From: Ulva prolifera
Lineage: Eukaryota > Chlorophyta > Ulvophyceae > Ulvales > Ulvaceae
Direction of reading: 5' to 3'
NCBI GenBank assembly: GCA_023078555.1
Contig: CM041203.1
Span: 2,061,481 to 2,125,480, forward strand
DNA: 64,000 nt
A program made the translations under genes and the position numbers. The notes under the pieces are model-generated. The model did not search any database. It worked only from the letters and a program-made list of their open reading frames with translations, and was not told the DNA's origin. Position 1 is the stretch's first letter, and each line of letters opens with the position of its first letter. This document shows positions 54,790 to 64,000 of the stretch, in pieces.

Positions 54790-57146
54790 GCGGCATGTTA
54801 CAGCCAGCGCTGCCAGCGTGCCGCGGACTGTTGCCGAGGCCGAAGCTGCTGTCAATAGCAACAGATGGGCGCTTGTCTGCCCGATATGTCTGGACACTGA
54901 GCTGGTGGGGAAGACTTCTGGGGCAGAGCGCGCTAGGTGCGACACCAACACCCCTGTTGCTCTGATTGAAACACGTAGTCGGCCTCGATCAGGCACCCCC
55001 TACACCCCCATGCGTTTGTTCAGCATCAAGGTCCAGCGCCAAAATATCAAGGAAAACCCACGAATAGTGAACGATGATTCTTCATGCGGATAGTATATCC
55101 TGTAAAGATTGAAGCATCTTTTTGGTGATTTCAAAAAACATAACACGCAATCTAGGACGAATTTGTTCATGTAGTCTAGCAACGAAACGAGTGACAGCTG
55201 TTCAATTCCCATGTCATCAAATGAGAGGGAAAAACATCTATTCACTGCAGACCCAACAGCACGCTTGTCGTGCTTATTATCGATTTCTCACATCTGAAAC
55301 TGTTCACGCTTCGCGCTGGGCTTGGAGCGACCTCACTTGGGTATGTCACAGCACCAGCTCTCAGCGTCACGAGTCCGTGAGCTATGCGATTAGTGCACTT
55401 TATTGGGGCGATGTCACCGATGCTCAATCAATTGGTCCCGTCACATCCGTGTGACAACCCGCACTGCAACAGAGTGAAGGGTTGCAGTCCTTAATGAGGA
55501 TCCATCATCCTGTGGGCTGCTGCTTGCAAATTCACTCTATTACACTAGCCGTGCCTCTAATGTGATTCTTACACAACCTCAGTTGAGCCTATAGAATGTC
55601 CGATGACACCCCAAAGGCACGCTGAGCGTTGAATACACGATGTGTATATGTCATTTTGGCCAACTGTGAGAAACAAACACGTTAGTGTGGCTGCTTTGAA
55701 AACATCAGTGCGGCTTCAGGAGTGGGCAGCGGCTTATGTTTTCTTGTTGCCGTTTTGACATCTTGATAGCTGCCACTCTGCCGTGCGAGCCAGCCTGCAT
55801 CAAGAGCTCTAGATCTTCATCTCTTTTCAATCGATATGCTATTCACGTGTGTGAATCGTACACATACATAGCCGCATGTTCATTGTCATAGATGCGCGTG
55901 CCGCCAGCAAGCGGGCACAGCCCCTCAAGAAAGAGAGGTCGGCTTATGGCACAAATGGCACACACAATACGGAGAGATGCAGCCTGATCGTTCAGTCCCG
56001 GATTCGGACTTTTCGATGTCTCGTTGGCTGTATATCAACATGAATATATACATATGTCCTACATGCACAACACCGCTCTGCCATGCAGTGACCTGAATTG
56101 TGGACGCTGTCAGCGCAAGTTTGGAAGTCCTATGACAAGCAAATACATAGACCTGACTGTGGGCTCGGGCATGAACAAGACAGCATATACAGAGGTAAGT
56201 TGGGCAGGTGCAGAATTGTTTAAGTACGTCTCAATCTCCAACATGCCGTGCCACAGATGCAGTCAACTGCATCGCACATGATGACACATGTGCTCAGCTA
56301 GTAACCCGCGGTGCCTGCACTTAGGCAACCCCTGGTCAGCAGCATATATGAGCGAGGTTGGAGGCAGGGATTTTCATGGTCAGGGTCTCCTGGGGCTGAC
56401 AAGGAATTCAGCATCATGCTGAACTACTTGCAGGAGTGCTATGGTGTGACTCATAGCTGCCTGTGTGTGATGTAGCATTGCATGATGTGGCGCTGATTAG
56501 CATTGACAGCCAGGTGGAAGCGTGTGTTACTGGGCTGATGTACTGAACGTATTGATGGCCATCCACCACTTGCGTTACGGCGCATGTATGCAGTCAGTGC
56601 CCTTATGCAGGAGATAATATAGTGGACGTTTCTTGCGGCAGTGGGCTCTTCACGCGCCGATTTTTGTCATGTGGCAAATTTCCCCATGTTCTAGCAATGG
56701 ATTTCAGCGACAGTATGATGGAGCAGACACTGGAGTATGTCCAAGCGGACCGCAGTCTAGATGCCTCCAGGCTAACCCTGGTGAAGGCAGACATACACAG
56801 ATTGCCATTCCAAACTGATTCTGTGCCAGCACTTCATGCTGGTGCGGCTATTCACTGCTGGCAGACCCCGAGCATTGCTTTGTCAGAAATTAGCCGCGTG
56901 TTGAAACCGGGTGGTTTGTTTGTGGGGTCAACTTTTTTGGACATTACTGCACCGCTTGGAAATTTGATTGGAAACGACGACTTATTGCGGCCACTTCGGT
57001 CTCTGGACGTGACTCAGCCCTCTGCTTTCCGGTGGTGGAGTGAGCCAGAACTGCGGGACCTTTTTGCATCAGTCGGACTTCAAGACTTCAAGTGCACACG
57101 CTATGCACGATTTATTCTTTGGAGTGTCCGTAAGTCTACTGCATAA
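54790..57146 (+). CDS. Plastid-type SAM methyltransferase (At2g41040/At1g78140 family)
   Basis: Class I methyltransferase of a plant and algal plastid family found in plastoglobules; substrate unknown. Exons 54790-54936, 56089-56223, 56325-56443 and 56611-57146 join with matching phases to about 311 residues. An N-terminal zinc ribbon is formed across the first join: LVCPICLDTELVG, then LNCGRCQRKFG (C-x2-C...C-x2-C), followed by KYIDLTVGSG. Next come SSIYERGWRQGFSWSG and the SAM site IVDVSCGSGLFTRRF. The catalytic core continues with MDFSDSMMEQTLEY, LVKADIHRLPF, ALHAGAAIHCW and SRVLKPGGLFVGSTFL. The exon opening at 54790 follows a TACAG acceptor and has no ATG, so one upstream exon is missing. 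The first intron is 1152 bp. Confidence 0.9.
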
Positions 57147-57487
57147 TTTCCGCACTGCGTGTGATTGCGGCGGGTATTTCATGATCATTTTTGCAGTGCA
57201 CCTGTGTAGTATTGACTTGTGCGTCCGCATGCGGGCTTGCACACTGAAGTGTTGCATGGTGTGTCGATGTACAAGAATGGCTCTGCGTTGCTACGTTGCT
57301 CAGAAAACGTTGCTCAGAAAATTTGCATTCATACATAATGGTGTACTATGAAATTTCAGTAATTGGTATCAACTAGTGCGAGTTTCTGAACGTGTTTCGT
57401 TGTAACAGTATGGAAGTCGGTCGCACATATTGGTGACAACACGGTCGGCAAAGACTTTTGAACACCGATTTAACTTTCATCATGTTC

Positions 57488-57521
<34 letters not shown>

Positions 57522-58000
57522 CACACAATGACGAACATTCTCAGTAGGTCATGTAAGTACAGTGATTGAACACTCTCGCTGAGATGTCACTCATACTGGG
57601 ACAATGAACATGCCGAGGTGCTGTACGATAAAGCATCAAGCAAGACAACCTCCATGACCAGCTGGCAGGGTGTACTTTGCTCGCAGTCTGACTCTGATAC
57701 TTGACACAAACGACTTTCCTCCATGTTTTGGTCAACAACGTCAGATTGTGAGTTCGCACCCGCTCTAACGCTCCAGTGCCATCTACCCGTGAGATGTTGT
57801 ACAGGCTGAAGGAAACGTTTCGTCAAAATGTCACAATGGTCACTGCGTAAGTACAGCAGCGAGTTGTTTGCCAGGTTCCTCTGCAATACTGATCAGCATC
57901 CAAAACTACGATGTGGGCTTGCAGCAGGACATGCTCTGCGGCACCTTTCAGGGATCAGTAACATCAAACAAACCCAAAGCCAGATTTGTGGTATCAATGG
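57147..58000. other. Convergent intergenic region with short (GT)n
   Basis: Between the 3' ends of the methyltransferase and COG6. A (GT)12-like tract followed by GAGAGAGACACACA lies at about 57491-57528. No gene recognised. Confidence 0.55.
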
Positions 58001-60703
58001 TCATGTCCCCAACAGTGTGGCTATTTGTTCGGGACCCTTAACTGCACCAGTCTGTCCGCCTTGATCCAAATACTTGGAATACAACGATGTATACCGACTG
58101 ACCATACCTTCACAGACACTTTGAGACACAGCAACTCTGAATCTGGGTATTGCGACTGTCTCATAGTCAGGGATCGAGTCCACTGCTGAGAATCTGAGAA
58201 AAATATTATTCAAGATCAAACGCAATTCCTCTGTTGATCTTTGTGTGACGTTGCTGTCTGCAACAGCGCCAGCTGGTGCAGCACACAAACTCAGCAGCCT
58301 ATCAGCTTCGGCCTCAGAAAGCTTGCGGACCTGCACTACAGACCTGGTAAGATAGCAGCATGAGTCATTCATCATCGTTCATTGCTTGCATGAGGTTTCC
58401 ATAAAACCCATTGCCATCATGTGCTTGATGATCTGTCAGAGAAGGCTGCACCTGTGCATCAATTCTCTCTCTGATTTGGGCAACATGCTGCGCACATGAG
58501 CGATGTAGCGACAAGGGACTCCAAATGGCAAGCATGCAATTGAGCAAAAATATATTGGGTGCATTAGGCCTATTCGTCCCCTCATCACTGATTTCTTGGC
58601 TACTTTGCAGGGCTTGACTATTGTTTTCAGACGCTTGAAGCAGAGGTTCAATGCTAGAATCGAGAAAGGTGCCAAAGCTTCCAGCAGGACCTTCCTGCAG
58701 TTCTCCTGCACATGCGTAAGCTTGCCTCAGTGCCAATGTACCCTGAAGCTCAGGGCTGCAAATGAAACTAATAAGCGCATGCCGCAACAGCCTCCCTCCT
58801 GCCAGCTGTCCCAGTCCACACCTTGGTTCATATCGCTTTCAAAAGCGTCCACTACTTCCATCACTTGCTTGAGCACATCAAGGATTTCACTTGGACACGA
58901 AAGGTCATCAGAGATTTGCAGTGGCGCTCTGTACAATTTGTCAGTCCAGTTCTTCACCTGCTGCTGGAAGCCACTGTTTGCTAGATCTCGCATGGCTGCA
59001 ATCGTATCAAGAAGAGATGCTTTAGCCGGCATCAACTGTTGGATTGTGACCAGGTAAAACGCTAGAAGCTGGTACAACTGGAAGTTCAGGAGCACTGATG
59101 GAGATCCAAAGAGAACTTGCTCCACCCGCAACTGCAGCGGCTGGCAAACGCCCTCCAGAATCTGCGCACAGAAGCCTGTTCAGACGTGGATGAGTTCCAT
59201 GAGCCTGACCATGCAGCAATGAGGCTGGACATGCACAGTATGCTGGGGATAGACAGTGCAGGTCACCTTGTCAAGCAGAACAAACAAGTCGATGCCTTCA
59301 ATATCTGGAGCTTGCTCTTGCATTGGGACAGCCTCATGAGGTTGCAGGAGTGACAGGAGCAGCTCCTTCTCTGAAGCCACTGTCTGATGTACCCATGCCA
59401 ACATGTCTCCTACATACCGCCTGCAGGGCACTCAAGTGATCACCTCATGGTCAAACGCCTGGGCTGGGTTGACACCCTTGCGCACACACAATGCACAGCA
59501 TGTTGTGATCCTTTATGTGCACAACACATACTTCAGATATGTTGTGCACGAGCCCATGCTGGCTTTGACGGCACATCAGCGTATATTTAACCACTTCAGC
59601 ATCCACACATGCTGCCATCATGGTGTGCTGTGTTGAAAGAATGATACGGAGCATTGAGTTCAAACCTGGGGTTATGTGCATGCATCTCAATTGGGCGAGG
59701 GGCCCCTTGGGTTAAAGCCACTAAGAAGGAGTTAAAGACTGCCGAATGCCTTGCAGTCGCGACCTCCTCTGAGCAGTAACGTAGCAGAACTGGCCGCGCC
59801 TTCAGTGCTTGCAAGGCGCTGCTCAGCAAAGGATGAACTTGTGCAACATCAATGTCAGTAAGGCTATGGCACTGTGACTGGACCCACCTGCACAGAGTTC
59901 ATGTGCCAGGAGAGCAAGGCGAATGGCACAGATCTGAAACGTAGGGGCCTCAGAACAGCGCTTCTGAACCTTGTTCGCATCTTGAAGCCACTGCCAGAGA
60001 GTCAGGTTCGTACTTGCAAAGCCTCTCATAGGCACTTTCCTCATAGCTTGCCATTGAATCAAGGAGTTCCAGGCCTGCTCGTTGATGGTGTGTATGGAGC
60101 AGTGATCTGCAGTTCTCATGCACTCGATGCACACGCTCGATAGCAGAAAAGAAAAATTCATCTATGTCACCAGTAGTGATAGTCTCTGCATCTGTTGAAT
60201 CCAGCTGGTAGTCACGCACGAAACGCGATACAACTCCTGCCTTGCCATCTGTAATGCTCAGCTCTTGCAAAAGTGACTCAGTGCGATGAAGCAGCACTGC
60301 TGGAGTGCTGTTGCGGTCGGACACAAGTGATTTGGCAGCTGTACAAGTCTGAAGCATACTCAACACATGTGCTTCACTTTTGCCTATGCCCTGCAGTCCA
60401 TTGCAAGACTGACAATCGACAGCTCACATGATGTGGGAGAAAGGGTTCAGGATCACACAGCAAGCATTTCAGCTTGGATTGCCGTGCCTGGACACAGCGC
60501 TCCCAGTCAGATGAAAATGTCCGGCTGCATGTCAGAAGAGCATTTTCCATGCTGGACTTCAAGGCAGTGCGCCCGTTTCCCTGCTGCATGTCAACATTGG
60601 ACAAAGCCATCAACGATTCTCGAAGACTCTCAGATCCCAGGTCGAGGGCAGTGATCCTCTTGACCTTCCTGACTACTCCTTGCGCGAGTGTACCGGACAC
60701 CAT
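58001..60703 (-). CDS. COG6: Conserved oligomeric Golgi complex subunit 6
   Basis: COG6 belongs to the COG tether for retrograde vesicles at the Golgi. Exons 60703-60494 (end tentative), 60408-59992, 59871-59666, 59420-59267, 59161-58822, 58705-58452 and 58330-58001 join in frame to about 636 residues (human 657). Landmarks: GLELLDSMASYEESAYERL, LQALKARPVLLRY, GAPRPIEMHAHNPRRYVGDM joined by splicing to LAWVHQTVASEKE, ILEGVCQPLQLRVEQVL, FLDSSIEPLLQ and a C-terminal VSRYTSLYSKYLD...PEQIATLL. The join between exons 1 and 2 is uncertain: DWERC|SCNGLQ uses a weak donor. The start at 60703 gives VRKVKRITALDLGSESL, the expected N-terminal helix. Confidence 0.93.
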
Positions 60704-63700
60704 ATCTGCAAGGTAGCCTCAAATCCAATCTTCTGCAAAGCGGCAGGTACCTGTTGAAGAGTTAAAAGCGGAGACGCTCAAAACCACAGGTGTACCAAGT
60801 GCGATACAGGTCGGCATTCGCAAGCGCGACCCGTTTGCGAGCCCACCGAAACGTCAGCCTGATCGATTGTGGCGGTGCCGGTGTAGATCCGGTGGCCGAT
60901 CGAGCGGTCCCTCGATGCATTGTGTGGACAAGCGGTTCACCGTCGCTATGCATCACACACAGCAAGCATGCCAGAGCATGCGTGAGCCCTTGCCCACTTG
61001 CTGCCCAGGGTCCTGCCGAGCAGAAAGACGAACATGCAAATGCATGAGAGCGCTTGCACAGGAAATTTAGACAGTACGCACTTGTCAACATCTCTTGCAA
61101 ACATAGATTGCAAGAAAGGACACTGGCATCGAAAACGGCAGCTCTACTGCTGTTGGCAATTTGGAACAAACGAAGACAGCCTTGCAACGCTGTTCACACG
61201 ATACACACTCACCGTCCCATGCAACGTGACAGTCATTCCTACAGTGACAATTGTTTGGTTGTTAATCCGATTTGATGTCTCAGGCGAGCTGCATCTGTGC
61301 ATACGGGTGCTGAGGCCTACGGAACACTGTTGTTCGGGTTTGTAAAGAGATCAAGCATCCCAACTCGAGAATCGATCTCAGCACAGAGAGCGACGGACAA
61401 ATCAAGCACTCACAAACCACTGACCAGCGCACGGCCAGCCGCCACCGTGTCTCGCCCAGGTATCGAACGGGACCAGTTGCTGCAGCTGGAGCGGCGAAAC
61501 AGATGCGCCGCAGGAGCTGCCAAGGGACCACCGCGTACTGGTGGCAATTTTCACCACAACATTTTTAAGCATCCGCACGGTGTCTCTGCTCAGAGTCCGC
61601 AGCTAAGGTGACACAACCATCCCACCCCCCGGCTGGCACCAGGAACACTATGGGTCGGCGGAGCAATCAGATTTATTCCGCAGCACACGTACTACAGATG
61701 TTTCCGCATCTGGGACGCAAGCCGGACAGACAAATCAGCCCAACAATCGCTGTGTACAGGACACAGGAGGTAGTTGCTGAGGAGCTTGGTTCAGCCGCAG
61801 CACAGTTGGCAGCAATGTGATCAATATCTGGAATTGACGCAAGGATGGCGGCATTGGCTTTTGAGAGAAATTGAGCTCGCCATTGCACCACCAATGTACC
61901 CAAAGCCACAGCACGACCGGCCGGGCCGGATGGTGGGGAATGCAGACTTCACACAAAATGCGACGTCAACCTACAAACATCCAGCCACCCCATCGCCCTG
62001 CACGGGGTCGCGCACAGCGAGGATGGACCATAAGGCGAAGTTAGCGCATACACAGTGGCGATGGCAAAAAGCTCTTCAGCACCCTATCGCACCCACGCTA
62101 AGACGTCCACCAGATTCCGGCAGCTAAACAAACACATGTAGTGCATGTAGCGTCCTGGTCACCGCCATCTGCGTGCAGGGTGGAAACCGGAGACAGCAAC
62201 ACCGGTCCTTGGTCTCCTCACTGCGGACCATGGGCGTTTGCGTCAGTCCAACAACGCACATTTGTGCGTGAGACCTGTAACTATCTTGCAAGCATCCAAG
62301 ACAAAAGATGTGGTCTGATGGTGTCAGGGCCGCTGATCGCGCAGGCTGTCCCGGCATATACCCCAGACGTGTGGTGCGATGTAAAACATCATGTAAACCT
62401 GGAATATTTTTGGCGCATCCTTAAGAGATGACAACTCCGTTGGACGGGACCACATGCAGAATGGGGCAAACCACCTGGAAACCCCCCTCGGACCACCGTA
62501 CGCGACTCACAGGGCCTCCCCCTGTGCTAAGCGAGGCGGTCACAAACGGCTGTTTTGATTCCCCAACGCGCACGCAGAATCAAAACCACGATCTTCTAGA
62601 GGAAAGGTTAGCTCGTATACCGTCCTCAACTCCTTGGATGTGCACGGCTTTGTCGCCATGGATCACTGGTGAGCACCGATACCATATGCATGCGTACACG
62701 GATTTACGTGATGCAGGACAGTGCGTCTGATGCTTCCCATGCCATGGCCAACTTGTTTTCACCTGTTTTGCGCAGTATGGACTCTTCTGCCTTCCCATAC
62801 AGAGCTTACATGCTGCACCGCCTCCGGGGGACATATGAGCAGCTGGAATATGAGACAGCCTCCTACGAAGAAAATCTGTGCCAACGAGATTCAAAATTCT
62901 AGACTGTGTCTTACTGGCCCTATCGGCCGCGCATGTGGCGGTCACACCAGCGCGTGATGTTATGGAGCCACCACGACCAGCATGTGCAAGCTGGGTGCGC
63001 AAGCCACAGCGAAATGTCCAATCCGTGTGTGTCCCTGCCACCGGCTCGGCGCCAGCTCGCGCATGCTGCACAGCTGTGGCTTATGTATGACAGAACAGTA
63101 CGCAGGTTAAGTGCTGCCTGCAGAAGACTCTTCTGAGAAGAGTACACTGTACCTGTAGCTGTAGCCTGCCTACCACCGGCACGGGTAGCCACCAGGGCTC
63201 AACAAACCGATCGAGTTCCCGAAATATATGGAGAATTGGCCAGATACCGACGGTGAGCGATCGAAGCAACTGGTTTCCCGCCAAAATCGCAAAATTTGGA
63301 GAAAAAAATCCGACGTCGAGTGAACCGAGCTGTCGATTTCCCGCCAGCTGAGACTACGCGTTTGTCGCGCACCCATGGTGAGCGACATGGGTGCGCGAGA
63401 CCGTGCGCCAACTGCCTAGGGCCGCAAAAGGCTTCAAATTGTCTGAAACCACGTTTTGAGAGCCAGACCTCTGTAGAGTGCTATGGAATTGTTCCGGTCG
63501 CGATCGGCGACAATTTCATGATTCCGCAGCTGTTTCCGTGGGCCTGGTCACGCGGCGGGCCAGACTGTTGTACACGATTCATGAGGTCTGTAGCTGTTTG
63601 TGGACGGATACATGTTATACATATATTCTGAACGTTGTATCTGGCCGGTTGTGTGTGCGATTGCGTTGCAATGGTGGACCGGCGGTTTTGAATGTCCGCC

Positions 63701-64000
63701 ATTGCTCTTGTATCGCCTCACTGGCTCTTGTTAGATTTACAAACAAATCAACGCCTCACAGGGCCCGGACTATTCACAAATGCCGTCTTGTTGCCGTGAA
63801 TTGTGTCGATACGTCATATCGTGCCCTGGTTGCTTTGCCCCGTGTCCCGACTACGTGGTATGGCCCGAGCTGCTCCATTAGCCTCAGCTGCACTGCGCAG
63901 ATTTCACGGACTTAGGTGAATCATCACCATACTGACCACCTCACATCATTCAATGACGTTCATTACTTACTACAGTCGGCTCCTGTGTTTGCTGGCATGT
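60704..64000. other. No recognisable gene
   Basis: Open frames at 61297-61611, 61774-62127 and 62141-62431 (+) and 62580-63071 (-) have no recognisable motif. The left edge should hold the COG6 promoter. The stretch is GC-richer than most intergenic DNA here and may be old repeat sequence. Confidence 0.45.
63365..63398. repeat. Perfect 13-bp inverted repeat, 8-base loop
   Basis: Arms TCGCGCACCCATG (63365-63377) and CATGGGTGCGCGA (63386-63398) enclose GTGAGCGA. A transcript from either strand would form a strong hairpin. No gene is known to contain it. Confidence 0.8.

Noticed and set aside
57541..57886. Minus-strand frame resembling a copia RNase H tail
   Set aside because: Only a vague likeness; no LTR or flanking pol text was found.

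Overview
This is nuclear DNA from a photosynthetic eukaryote, most likely a green-lineage alga. Three genes have their closest recognisable relatives in plant plastids: a plastid-type GNAT acetyltransferase, a CDSP32-like double thioredoxin, and a methyltransferase of the At2g41040/At1g78140 type. Two TPPP/p25-alpha genes suggest a lineage that makes cilia or flagella. Genes are split by spliceosomal introns and separated by kilobases of DNA with no recognisable coding. I cannot name the species. A flagellate green alga (prasinophyte or early streptophyte) would fit, but that is inference.

Layout. 1-5426 (-): most of THOC2 (TREX/THO complex), cut by the window edge, with a (GT)n tract in its first intron. 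8229-10370 (+): family 2 glycosyltransferase. 10568-11277 (-): plastid-type GNAT. 12678-14898 (+): TRMT10. 15581-17535 (-): protein disulfide isomerase with a KDEL end. 19719-22390 (-): two adjacent TPPP/p25-alpha genes, one fused to an MCAfunc-like helical domain. About 24049-24966 (+): a cysteine-rich coding candidate. 27670-29660 (+): cyclin L with an RS tail. 32120-32799 (-): GINS subunit PSF3. 33664-35530 (-): LINE remnants. 36450-38049 (-): PDCD2/TSR4-like. 38711-40448 (+): NAA20 (NatB). 40603-43838 (-): MCM3. 45794-46821 (-): CDSP32-like. 46986-54185: a repeat-rich block with a copia-type LTR retrotransposon, a 183-bp tandem repeat inside an open frame, a TIR element and a dispersed repeat present twice in inverted orientation. 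54790-57146 (+): plastid-type methyltransferase. 58001-60703 (-): COG6. 60704-64000: nothing recognised.

The named genes are mostly housekeeping genes of DNA replication (MCM3, PSF3), mRNA export and splicing (THOC2, cyclin L), tRNA modification (TRMT10), protein folding and secretion (PDI, COG6), N-terminal acetylation (NAA20), ribosome assembly (PDCD2-like) and plastid metabolism. They sit on both strands with no operon-like order. Exon joins were placed by reading frame, GT-AG sites and remembered family conservation; nothing was aligned by software. Most introns are about 70-230 bp, with a few of 400-1150 bp. The donors share an unusual consensus, GT[A/G][C/T]G.
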